DNA from: Verrucomicrobia bacterium UBA2970
GTDB lineage: Bacteria; Verrucomicrobiota; Verrucomicrobiia; Limisphaerales; AAA164-E04
Assembly (NCBI GenBank): GCA_002348345.1
Contig: DEAY01000145.1
Coordinates: 1-5,795, forward strand
Direction of reading: 5' to 3'
DNA: 5,795 bases
In this document: piece by piece, positions 1-5,795 of the stretch
How the letters are laid out: each line of letters starts with the position of its first letter
Position numbering within the stretch: position 1 is the first letter of the stretch
Made by a program: the position numbers and the translations under genes
The notes under the pieces: generated by a model
The model's input: the letters and a program-made list of their open reading frames with translations, nothing else
Database searches by the model: none
Told to the model about the DNA's origin: nothing

Positions 1-70
1 TGGACGGGAAAAGGGTGCATCCAAACCTGCCGCAATTGCGGCAGGGTTGGATGCACCCTTTTCCCGTCCA
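1..70. repeat. Near-perfect 70-bp palindrome at the left edge
   Basis: Bases 1-35 are the reverse complement of bases 36-70, with a single mismatch (a25 opposite g46) and no loop. The centre lies in cgcaattgcg. The match runs to the first base of the window, so the real extent of the left arm cannot be seen. The right arm, read in frame, encodes residues that fit the conserved Gly-x-x-x-Pro-Phe-x-Arg-Pro segment of CMP-sialate synthetases. The right arm is therefore probably the genuine sequence, and the left arm an inverted copy of it. A fold-back chimera at a contig end is the likeliest explanation; a genuine small inverted duplication is possible. Confidence 0.93.
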
Positions 71-562
71 CAGGAAATATCAGGTGACTTGATCGGTGAC
101 TGGGACGTGCTCACCCATGCACTCTCTGCGACCGAGAACATTGATGGTATTGAGTACGACATCGTCGTGATGCTCCAACCAACATCGCCGTTACGTCGAC
201 CGGCGCACGTTGTTTCTGCGATTGAAATGCTTGTTCGCGAGAATCTGGACGCGGTATGGACGGTTTCCGAAACGGACTCCAAGAGTCATCCATTGAAGCA
301 ACTAACGGTCGATGGCGGGCGACTCGACTACTATGACGATAGAGGGGGCGACATCATTGCTCGCCAGCAATTAGAGCTGGTCTATCATCGCAACGGGGCG
401 GCATACGCAATCACTCGAGGCTGCCTAATCGATCATGGATCGATCAAAGGCGCGGCAACGGGTGCGGTCATCATCGACGAACCGATGGTTAGTATCGACA
501 CACTCTGGGATGTCAAACTGGTCGAGGACATCTTGTCAGGTCAAGACGACAACTTCGCCTGA
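2..562 (+). CDS. CMP-nonulosonate synthetase (acylneuraminate cytidylyltransferase, NeuA/LegF type), 5'-truncated
   Basis: Enzymes of this family transfer CMP from CTP to a nine-carbon nonulosonic acid (sialic, legionaminic or related) in the cytoplasm, giving the activated donor for surface glycans. The frame is open from the left edge, but only about base 35 onward is trustworthy because of the palindrome. Visible family features are a PFSRP segment just after base 50, LQPTSPLR at 173-196, a conserved HP near 287, YHRNGAAY at 383-406 and a closing SIDTLWD at 491-511. LQPTSPLR favours the NeuA/LegF branch over PseF. The N-terminal third of a usual ~230-residue enzyme is missing, including the ARGGSKG-type CTP loop. 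The TTG at 47 is in frame but lies inside the conserved core and is not a credible start. The stop overlaps the next ATG by one base (TGATG), indicating a co-transcribed and translationally coupled pair. The sugar substrate cannot be decided from this fragment. Confidence 0.88.
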   Translation, partial: GREKGASKPAAIAAGLDAPFSRPQEISGDLIGDWDVLTHALSATENIDGIEYDIVVMLQPTSPLRRPAHVVSAIEMLVRENLDAVWTVSETDSKSHPLKQLTVDGGRLDYYDDRGGDIIARQQLELVYHRNGAAYAITRGCLIDHGSIKGAATGAVIIDEPMVSIDTLWDVKLVEDILSGQDDNFA

Positions 563-1587
563 TGTTTGATACCGATACGTCTCAAGCGATTTCAGGTGAC
601 GTGACGCACGAGACGCTCACGTTCGATGTATCCATTGACGGCTTCGATCGCAAAGAGGCGCTAGCAGCCCTGGACAAATTTGGAGCTATCATTTTGCGGG
701 GCGTTTTTCCTGAGGATGATATTGCAGCTCTTGCAGATGGTGCACAAAACTATCTCGAGAAGCCGTCAATTGCCGGATCTTTCGGATACTACCGAAAAGA
801 TTATGGCAAGAAGCTTGTTGACCCATTCATGATCGGGGGGCATTCGGTCGACGTCTGCCTGAATGAGTGGTTGATTGATTTTATCGAGGCGTACATGGAC
901 AGCGAGTGCGTTCTGTCTGAGGCCTTCATCAAGGAGGACGTCCCGACGGAGTACGTATATTTTCCAATCCACGCAGACTACGCTCCCGGCACCATTCGAC
1001 GTTCAGAATCGGATTTCGTGATCACAGCTGAGGCGTTGGCTGATCCCGTCGGGGTGGGCGCCGCTTTGTACTTGGCAGACTCTGTTGAAGGTGCGTTTTG
1101 TTTTTGTCTGGGTACACACAAGCTCAAGGCGCCGAAAGGTCAAGAAATTGACTTGTACGACCCGGAGGAGAAGCAAAGGATTTTGTCGACGAGATGCCGC
1201 ATGGAAGGACAAAAGGGAGACATTGTGGTCTTCGATGACCGCGGATTCCATGGGCCCGATCAACCCTCTCCCAGCGTACGCCTGGTCATGTTGCTTGATT
1301 GGACCCGTTCCCAAAGTTGGGATGGCCCTGCACAAGCTGCCCCTCTGCGTGTTTTCACTTCAGATCTCAGCCGCCTTTCGCCCAAGCAGCTACGGGTCGT
1401 GGGCATAGGCGCAAGGACTTTGGGGCCTCGCGACACATATCACATGCATACCTTTGGCCAACGCAAGAGTGGTCGCTTGGCATTTAAACTTGCCCACCGG
1501 CTCATTGAGGATGCATTTTTAGTCAATCACTGGAAGCGGACAATTCGTGCTCGATTGGGCCGGGTTCTTTCCCGTCCCCGGTCCTGA
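562..1587 (+). CDS. Phytanoyl-CoA dioxygenase (PhyH)-family Fe(II)/2-oxoglutarate oxygenase
   Basis: This 341-residue protein is probably a soluble cytoplasmic non-haem iron oxygenase that uses 2-oxoglutarate and O2 to hydroxylate a small substrate. The iron ligands are visible: His137-x-Asp139 in FPIHADYAPG, and the distal His230 in GFHGPDQP. Arg240, ten residues after the distal His, is the expected 2-oxoglutarate carboxylate contact. The strand LVMLLDW closes the double-stranded beta-helix. The N-terminal part (LDKFGAIILRGVFPEDDIAAL, about residues 38-57) is the usual PhyH opening. About 90 residues follow the core and end in an Arg/Lys-rich tail, which is longer than many family members. 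The start ATG overlaps the upstream stop by one base, and no strong Shine-Dalgarno site is seen, fitting translational coupling. The context suggests oxidation of a sugar or lipid precursor of a surface glycan. The substrate is unknown, and related proteins act on very different molecules. Confidence 0.87.
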   Translation: MFDTDTSQAISGDVTHETLTFDVSIDGFDRKEALAALDKFGAIILRGVFPEDDIAALADGAQNYLEKPSIAGSFGYYRKDYGKKLVDPFMIGGHSVDVCLNEWLIDFIEAYMDSECVLSEAFIKEDVPTEYVYFPIHADYAPGTIRRSESDFVITAEALADPVGVGAALYLADSVEGAFCFCLGTHKLKAPKGQEIDLYDPEEKQRILSTRCRMEGQKGDIVVFDDRGFHGPDQPSPSVRLVMLLDWTRSQSWDGPAQAAPLRVFTSDLSRLSPKQLRVVGIGARTLGPRDTYHMHTFGQRKSGRLAFKLAHRLIEDAFLVNHWKRTIRARLGRVLSRPRS

Positions 1588-1611
1588 CGCCGGTCCACAA
1601 GAGTTCAGATC

Positions 1612-2472
1612 ATGGCGATTTCTTCCATGCTTCCGCCATCATGGCGGCCAAAGTGGAATTTGTTGAGGCTTGCCTGCGAATTTCGTGGGCCGGGCCGTAG
1701 TCTACGTTACGACCAGTCCTTGGCATCGTGGGTTGCGACCAAGCCGGTCGATGGCAAACCGATGTCATTCGTTGTGCGGTCGTACCGCGAATTGAGGCGA
1801 TTTCGTAATTTCGGCATTGATCCGTCAGCCGATCTAACTTACCGGTGGCTGCGAGGTGCATCTAATTGCAAGGTGTTTTATGACGTGGGCGCTTCCATTG
1901 GTATCTACGGGATCGGGGCTCATGTGATTCATGGTGCGAAGTCGGTTTTTGTCGAGCCCTATGCACCAAGTATCGAGACCTTGTTAAAGTCAATCAGCTT
2001 GGTTGGTACTCCGGAGAACTTTGAAGTGGTTCAAGCGGGAATTGATGCCGTGCCTTCCTACGGACGGCTGTACATCCACAATCCCCCAAAACCAGGTGTT
2101 ACCAAGACCAGTTATTCAGATCTTTCGAATTACACGTTAGGAGGTCGCGATACGGATCCTGTTCACGCGTCTCAATGGCTACCTGGAGTTTCACTCGACC
2201 AACTTATCTTTGAGTATGGTCTTCCAAGGCCGACCCACGTGAAAATCGATGTCGATGGATTCGAGGTCAACGCGATGAAGGGCGCGACGAGACTGCTTCA
2301 GGAACGGTCGGCCTCCTCTTTTTGTATTGAGACCAATGGCAACGAAAACCTCCAAGCAATCGAAGGCCTGATGGCAGATGCCGGTTACAAAGAGATTGAT
2401 CGGCAGCGCCACGAACGGCACGAGTATTTCATCGCGGACGTGGTGTATCAGCGCGACAATGAGGTGACGTGA
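1612..2472 (+). CDS. FkbM-family SAM-dependent methyltransferase
   Basis: This 286-residue protein belongs to the FkbM family, class I O-methyltransferases frequent in polysaccharide and polyketide loci. The SAM-binding motif I is FYDVGASIGIYGIGA (residues 89-103). The acidic end of the next strand is Glu115 in VFVEPYAPS. The family signature VSLDQLIFEYG (193-203), followed by HVKIDVDGFEVNAMKGA (209-225), is clear, as is the late IETNGNEN segment (239-246). About 85 residues precede the fold. There is no signal peptide or membrane segment, so the protein is cytoplasmic. It lies 24 bases after the dioxygenase gene on the same strand, probably in one operon. The start at 1612 has only a weak acaagag site about 8 bases upstream; an in-frame ATG at 1627 is the alternative. 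A likely role is O-methylation of a sugar or glycan; the acceptor is not known. Confidence 0.9.
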   Translation: MAISSMLPPSWRPKWNLLRLACEFRGPGRSLRYDQSLASWVATKPVDGKPMSFVVRSYRELRRFRNFGIDPSADLTYRWLRGASNCKVFYDVGASIGIYGIGAHVIHGAKSVFVEPYAPSIETLLKSISLVGTPENFEVVQAGIDAVPSYGRLYIHNPPKPGVTKTSYSDLSNYTLGGRDTDPVHASQWLPGVSLDQLIFEYGLPRPTHVKIDVDGFEVNAMKGATRLLQERSASSFCIETNGNENLQAIEGLMADAGYKEIDRQRHERHEYFIADVVYQRDNEVT

Positions 2473-2475
2473 GCC

Positions 2476-4002
2476 TTACTCGACGGCGCTGGAAAGCGCA
2501 GGAGAAGATGACGCAGCTCTCGAATGCTCATGGGTCAAAGAGTTTCCGATCGCGCTTTCGATGACGCGGCACCAGTTTTCTGTTGCAGTTCCGTCCAGGT
2601 TTGAAATCCATTTCTCGAACTCGGTCCGTCTCATTGCCATGATTTGTTCGGGAATTTGATAGTCGGTTAGCCGCTGCTGGACGCAATCCTTCATTTCTTC
2701 GAACGAATTGACGATATCAAAGATATCGCCTCTTCCGGAAAACTTGACATAACCCCGCAGGTCGTGAGCGATCTCTTCCCTGAACTCAGGGACGATTACG
2801 GGTCGGCCCATGACGGCGGCTTCGAGCATCGTCGTTGAGTTGAATGCGCAGACGACACGGGACTTCCGGATTAGGCCGAGTGGATCCTCGTCCGCCACAA
2901 TCCTCAAATTGGCGATGTCCTCGCTGTCGACTCCTCCACTTCTGATCGCTTCTCTGATCTTGTCGATCCAGCTGCCACCCCATTTCGCTTTGATCACGAA
3001 GTCAGCCTTGGGGCAACTGACGGCGATCTTGGCAAATGCAGCATGTGTTGCGCGGAATAGTTTTCCCCAACCTGCATCGGGGTTGTCGGGCCAAGCCTTA
3101 ATACCAAGGTCTATGAGCCCAATGCCCGGATTGAATGAAAACAAGGTCACCATCGGCCTGCCATTGTCAGGTATAGGCGGTGTCCCGCCACTCAACTCCT
3201 TGGCAAGGGCATCCATGCGTGGTGCGCCCACGGAGCCGGAATTGGTCTCGTCAACGTAGCCCGCTCGCCGAAAAACTCCCCAAACTTCGGGGTTGGGAGC
3301 CGCAAGATAAGTGCCCTCGAACTTTCCTCCCAGTAATTTGCACCGGTCGATGATATGTTGCTGATCTCCGGCTTCCGTCCGAAATCCTTCCTTGAAAAAT
3401 ACGATGTATGGAACGCCGAGCTGTTTCGAAACGACTCCCCAATGGACGTCTTGGCGGTACCAGAAATTGACGCCTGCAACACAGTCAATGCGCAGCGAAC
3501 GGTAAAGATGAGATAGGAACTCCGCCAGAAATGTTCTGAAATCATCTTGGGCGCGAATCAGCACAGGTTCGTCCAGATGATGTGCCATCGCAAACCCCAG
3601 AAATCTCCGTTCGTAGTCCTCCAGGCGCAAATGACTTAAATGCCTCACAACGGCAGTTTCAGTCTCTTTGTCGACTCGATCATAAAAAAGGCTGAACAAC
3701 CGAAATTGCCATGCCGGCGGCGCGAGGAAGATCTGAAATTTATTGGTGTCCGCCAGTTCGTTGATGTCGCGCGTGAATCGCTCGGGACTGAGAAGCAGTA
3801 ACCTTGGAGTATTTGCGGAGGGTGCCATTGGGTGCTGCAGTTTCTTGATCTGGAGGCGGCACAAATACGCCATACCTCTGATCAGGAGGTCTCTCATCGG
3901 CGATCTCAGTCCAGCCTGCAGAGACCTCTTTACTACCCTGTTAAGAAACCGCGCCGTACTGGTTAACTCGACGAGTCGTTCGTAGACAGCTGCACCCGAC
4001 AT
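2476..4002 (-). CDS. Probable GT-B-like glycosyl- or glycerophosphotransferase of surface polysaccharide synthesis
   Basis: The product from the chosen start is 508 residues, with no signal peptide or membrane segment. Its C-terminal half resembles the second domain of GT-B-like transferases in capsule and teichoic-acid-type synthesis (TagB/TagF-like). Visible parts are SVGAPRMDAL (about 257-266, the family's V/G-x-P-R-x-D turn), FVIKAKW (about 335-341), and DPLGLIRKSRVV followed by FNSTTMLEAAVMGRPVIVP (about 387-405). That last segment is the usual serine/threonine-and-glutamate nucleotide-sugar-side loop. The first half has KEGFRTE (about 204-210). The frame stays open upstream to a TTG at 4149, but the ATG at 4002 is preferred: it has an AGCGAGG site 7 bases upstream, and the extra 49 residues look unstructured. 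The gene runs against its neighbours and converges on the methyltransferase gene with 3 bases between stops. The exact donor and acceptor are unknown; the family call is from motifs only. Confidence 0.66.
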   Translation of the reverse strand: MSGAAVYERLVELTSTARFLNRVVKRSLQAGLRSPMRDLLIRGMAYLCRLQIKKLQHPMAPSANTPRLLLLSPERFTRDINELADTNKFQIFLAPPAWQFRLFSLFYDRVDKETETAVVRHLSHLRLEDYERRFLGFAMAHHLDEPVLIRAQDDFRTFLAEFLSHLYRSLRIDCVAGVNFWYRQDVHWGVVSKQLGVPYIVFFKEGFRTEAGDQQHIIDRCKLLGGKFEGTYLAAPNPEVWGVFRRAGYVDETNSGSVGAPRMDALAKELSGGTPPIPDNGRPMVTLFSFNPGIGLIDLGIKAWPDNPDAGWGKLFRATHAAFAKIAVSCPKADFVIKAKWGGSWIDKIREAIRSGGVDSEDIANLRIVADEDPLGLIRKSRVVCAFNSTTMLEAAVMGRPVIVPEFREEIAHDLRGYVKFSGRGDIFDIVNSFEEMKDCVQQRLTDYQIPEQIMAMRRTEFEKWISNLDGTATENWCRVIESAIGNSLTHEHSRAASSSPALSSAVE

Positions 4003-4009
4003 TATTTGG

Positions 4010-4016
4010 CCTCGCT
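4010..4016 (-). promoter_or_regulatory. Ribosome binding site that fixes the start of the minus-strand transferase
   Basis: On the minus strand the sequence agcgagg sits 7 bases before the ATG at 4002-4000, at the normal distance for a Shine-Dalgarno element. The upstream in-frame TTG (4149) has no comparable site. This supports the 508-residue protein over a 557-residue one. Confidence 0.6.
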
Positions 4017-4188
4017 GCACATCACCTGATCCGTACCCACCACGCTGCGACGGCAAGATTTCCGTACCGACGCCATTCGCAGGGTGACGATACGACGAAT
4101 TCCATTCTTCGTGGGAGTTCTTCGACAGTGAGACTTGTGTCCGTAGCAATCTCTTGGAGTTGAAGCGTCCTCAGAGACTACGGATGAT

Positions 4189-4293
4189 TGCAGGATCATT
4201 ACTGAACATGAGCCGAAAGTCCATGGTCGATTGAAGTGAGGCAGCTGATCAATAGTTTGATTCAGTATTCCAAATTCGATTATTGATCCTGCA
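4189..4293. repeat. 10-base inverted repeat pair in the divergent region
   Basis: tgcaggatca at 4189-4198 is matched exactly by its reverse complement tgatcctgca at 4284-4293. The right copy overlaps the right arm of the 4241-4292 repeat, so the TTGATCCTGC element is shared between both pairings. Two oppositely oriented copies in a divergent gap could be sites for one regulator. This is inference from position only. Confidence 0.4.
4241..4292. repeat. Inverted repeat (possible operator or leader hairpin) upstream of the SGNH gene
   Basis: The arms gatcaata (4247-4254) and tattgatc (4281-4288) are perfect 8-base inverted copies 26 bases apart. Allowing two unpaired bases (ct, 4245-4246), the pairing continues with gcag (4241-4244) and ctgc (4289-4292), giving 12 base pairs. 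It lies 78 bases before the ATG at 4370. It could be a protein-binding site or an RNA stem. Its function is not known, and a chance 8-base match in an A+T-rich gap is possible. Confidence 0.45.
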
Positions 4294-4369
4294 TATGCTT
4301 TTTCCGTAGAGGGCTACAAGTGCTCACCTTGAGTTGGGCAGACGGGCAAGATTTTTCGCTTTCAAGATC

Positions 4370-5425
4370 ATGAAGTCTGCAATCCAAAACACCGGACTGA
4401 TGATCCTCGTTCTTGGCATATGCCTGACTCTTCTCGAACCTTTGAGCCGGATCATCTTGCCTGTATCGAATGCGGTGGATACGCGCTCGCTGAGCGGCGA
4501 ACCACTTGAAGACATCTATGAAAGTGCCCTGCGCTTCAAGCCTGGTCTTGCCTTCCGACAGGTTGGAAATGAATTTGATGTGCAAGTTACCATCAGCGAA
4601 GACGGGCATAGGGTGCCTACGCATTCTGGAAATCCTGAGGTCATATTCCTCGGCGATTCATTCACTTTCGGTCATGGGCTCAACGACGATGAAACGTTTC
4701 CATTTATATATTGCTCGAAGGTCGCAGTAACGTGCGCCAATCTTGGCATGAGCGGAACGGGAACTGGCTGGCAACTGGATATTCTTGAGGATCATCTGAC
4801 TTCCAAGAATTGGAAACCAAGGACGGTAAAGCTCTTTATGTTTGCGATGTCCGGGGCGCTTATGTCCGGCAACGACCTTGCCGACAACCTTCATTACGTA
4901 GCCAGCGGGGGAAGCTCTAGCGTCGAATCAAACGATTCCACAATTGAGTCCGATCAGAGCCAAAGGGTTCTCTCCATAGCGGAACGAATGATTTTGGTGC
5001 GAAACGCCGTACTTGAGAACTCAAACTTGGGGCGCGTCATGTATCACATGTTAGGCCCCTGGATTCGAACGAGATTCTCTCCAAGACCCTCAGAAGATCG
5101 CCTCAACGCGGCCTTGGCCGCCACGAGAGTGCAGATCCAGCGATTCGAAGAACTGGCTCGTCAGTATGCATTTGGGGCTGAGATATATCTGATTCACCCA
5201 ATACAGGACATCATGCGCGGGACGGCCGAAGACACGATGTCGCGCATAAGTGAAATCGCACCAATGCTGGATGTTTTCGACACCGCTCACCTGTTCGGCA
5301 CGGAGCCACAGAAATTTTACTATTCCTTCGACGGACATTTGAATTCACTCGGAAGCCTGCAGATCGCGGGATACCTCATTAATCAGCACGATCTCTTTGA
5401 TGCCAAGAGATTGGAAAACCGTTAG
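4370..5425 (+). CDS. Membrane-anchored SGNH/GDSL-fold hydrolase or acyltransferase-like protein
   Basis: From the ATG at 4370 the product is 351 residues. Residues about 8-32 (TGLMILVLGICLTLLEPLSR) form one hydrophobic segment after a short Lys-containing start. The enzyme domain should therefore sit in the periplasm or outside the membrane, held by a signal anchor; no good lipobox is seen. All four SGNH blocks are visible: Ser97 in IFLGDSFTFGHG, Gly126 in NLGMSG, Asn168 in SGNDLADN, and Asp321-x-His323 in SFDGHLN. The compact D-x-H-x-N form resembles polysaccharide-modifying SGNH proteins such as the AlgX/AlgJ group. Such enzymes add or remove acyl (often acetyl) groups on sugars; which applies here is unknown. 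A TTG at 4334 would add 12 residues (GRRARFFAFKI), but the ATG places the hydrophobic segment normally. Neither start has a strong Shine-Dalgarno site. The downstream neighbour is a sulfotransferase gene. Confidence 0.8.
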   Translation: MKSAIQNTGLMILVLGICLTLLEPLSRIILPVSNAVDTRSLSGEPLEDIYESALRFKPGLAFRQVGNEFDVQVTISEDGHRVPTHSGNPEVIFLGDSFTFGHGLNDDETFPFIYCSKVAVTCANLGMSGTGTGWQLDILEDHLTSKNWKPRTVKLFMFAMSGALMSGNDLADNLHYVASGGSSSVESNDSTIESDQSQRVLSIAERMILVRNAVLENSNLGRVMYHMLGPWIRTRFSPRPSEDRLNAALAATRVQIQRFEELARQYAFGAEIYLIHPIQDIMRGTAEDTMSRISEIAPMLDVFDTAHLFGTEPQKFYYSFDGHLNSLGSLQIAGYLINQHDLFDAKRLENR

Positions 5426-5487
5426 TTGAGCAAGACTGCGATATTTGGCCCACTTGCTTTCGTAGTCTCGACGGAAAACCTGTCGTC

Positions 5488-5795
5488 ATGAATAACCGTG
5501 GCATTCCGAGATCCCCCACATTTCTGGTTGTCGGAGCGCAAAAATCTGCAACGACTTGGCTGTATGAGTGCTTGCGCGAGCACCCAGACGTGTATGTGCC
5601 AAAGACCAAAGAGATTCATTTCTTTTGCGGCGAAAACGATTGCCCCAAGTCGACGGCAAGTCATGGAGAGGACTGGTACCGGTCGCAGTTCTCGACCCAG
5701 GATTGTTACAAGGCGGCAGGTGAGCTCAGTATCGATTACATGTTTTATGAGGACGTCGCCGAAAAGGTGTCCACCTTCAACCCACAAATGAAGAT
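5488..5795 (+). CDS. PAPS-dependent sulfotransferase, 3'-truncated by window end
   Basis: From the ATG at 5488 the frame is open to the right edge and gives 102 complete codons. The protein opens with PTFLVVGAQKSATTWLYECL (residues 10-29), the 5'-phosphosulfate-binding loop of the Sulfotransfer_1 type, with Lys19 as the expected catalytic/PAPS-contacting lysine. Next comes HPDVYVPKTKEIHFF (32-46), the usual strand and the K-E-x-H-F-F segment of bacterial heparan- and glycan-type sulfotransferases. GELSIDYMFYEDVAEKV (78-94) fits the family's GE-x-S-P-x-Y-L position, with Ile-Asp in place of Pro-x. The 3'-phosphate-binding region and the rest of a usual ~270-300-residue enzyme lie outside the window. 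No signal peptide is visible, so it is probably cytoplasmic, sulfating a glycan or lipid-linked precursor. It starts 62 bases after the SGNH gene, possibly in the same transcript. No strong ribosome binding site is seen, and no other start codon lies upstream in this frame as far as the preceding gene. Confidence 0.88.
   Translation, partial: MNNRGIPRSPTFLVVGAQKSATTWLYECLREHPDVYVPKTKEIHFFCGENDCPKSTASHGEDWYRSQFSTQDCYKAAGELSIDYMFYEDVAEKVSTFNPQMK

Larger units (their letters stand above)
4003..4369. other. Divergent intergenic region with no gene
   Basis: These 367 bases separate the minus-strand transferase from the plus-strand SGNH gene, so promoters for both are expected here. The part from about 4250 to 4310 is A+T-rich compared with the flanking genes. 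Two overlapping sets of inverted repeats lie between 4189 and 4293. I see no convincing paired -35/-10 boxes on either strand, and no small ORF with a ribosome binding site. The minus-strand frame is open through 4003-4149, but this looks like untranslated leader. Confidence 0.6.

Noticed and set aside
1003..1408. Frames on both strands inside the dioxygenase gene
   Set aside because: They overlap the catalytic core of a well-supported gene, and their products have no family features.
60..1578. Shared tttcccgtcc near 61 and near 1568
   Set aside because: A single 10-base match is expected by chance in a window of this size, and nothing else links the two places.
2486..2499. Hairpin gcgct-ggaa-agcgc near the convergent stops, considered as a terminator
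   Set aside because: The stem is only 5 bp, it lies within the coding end of the minus-strand gene, and no T-run follows on either strand.
4003..4149. N-terminal extension of the minus-strand transferase from a TTG at 4149
   Set aside because: The added 49 residues have no recognisable motif and no ribosome binding site, while the ATG at 4002 has AGCGAGG at a good distance.
4334..4369. TTG start adding 12 residues to the SGNH protein
   Set aside because: The ATG at 4370 gives a normal short N-terminus before the hydrophobic segment. The TTG has no better ribosome binding site.
5429..5458. agcaag/cttgct pairing between the SGNH and sulfotransferase genes, considered as a terminator
   Set aside because: A 6-bp stem with an 18-base loop and only a three-T tail is too weak to call.
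5422..5787. 121-codon minus-strand frame opposite the sulfotransferase
   Set aside because: It lies entirely antisense to a motif-bearing gene, and its translation shows no recognisable domain.
5498..5791. Closed plus-strand frame at the right end
   Set aside because: It is a shadow of the truncated sulfotransferase gene, whose frame starting at 5488 carries clear family motifs.

Overview
The window looks like part of a bacterial surface-polysaccharide (capsule, O-antigen or exopolysaccharide) locus. Base composition is close to even, and there is a mix of ATG starts with weak or moderate Shine-Dalgarno sites. The gene content is a CMP-nonulosonate synthetase, a PhyH-type dioxygenase, an FkbM methyltransferase, a GT-B-like transferase, a membrane-anchored SGNH enzyme and a sulfotransferase. 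This set is typical of accessory glycan loci in Gram-negative bacteria, often marine or environmental Proteobacteria. The taxon is inferred from gene content only; no marker gene is present. There is no rRNA, tRNA, CRISPR array, transposase or phage gene.

Layout. Bases 1-70 are a near-perfect palindrome (35-bp arms, one mismatch) that begins exactly at the window edge and cuts off the 5' end of the first gene. Bases 2-562 (+) hold the C-terminal three quarters of an acylneuraminate cytidylyltransferase-type enzyme. It overlaps by one base (TGATG) a phytanoyl-CoA-dioxygenase-family gene (562-1587, +). After a 24-base gap comes an FkbM-type methyltransferase (1612-2472, +). These three probably form one operon. 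A convergent gene on the minus strand (4002-2476) encodes a soluble, GT-B-like capsule or teichoic-acid-type transferase; the two stop codons are only 3 bases apart. A 367-base divergent intergenic region (4003-4369) follows and contains short inverted repeats. Next come a membrane-anchored SGNH-fold protein (4370-5425, +) and, 62 bases downstream, the start of a PAPS-dependent sulfotransferase (5488 to the right edge, +), which is cut off by the window end.

How the genes may work together (inference). The cytidylyltransferase would supply an activated nonulosonic acid. The minus-strand transferase would assemble or extend a glycan. The dioxygenase, methyltransferase, SGNH enzyme and sulfotransferase would decorate precursors or product by hydroxylation, O-methylation, acyl transfer or removal, and sulfation. 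The locus is rich in decorating enzymes, but each family is known. I see no clear sign of a wholly undescribed system. The most useful observations are the terminal palindrome, the unannotated sulfotransferase fragment, and the pairing of nonulosonate activation with a tightly coupled dioxygenase.
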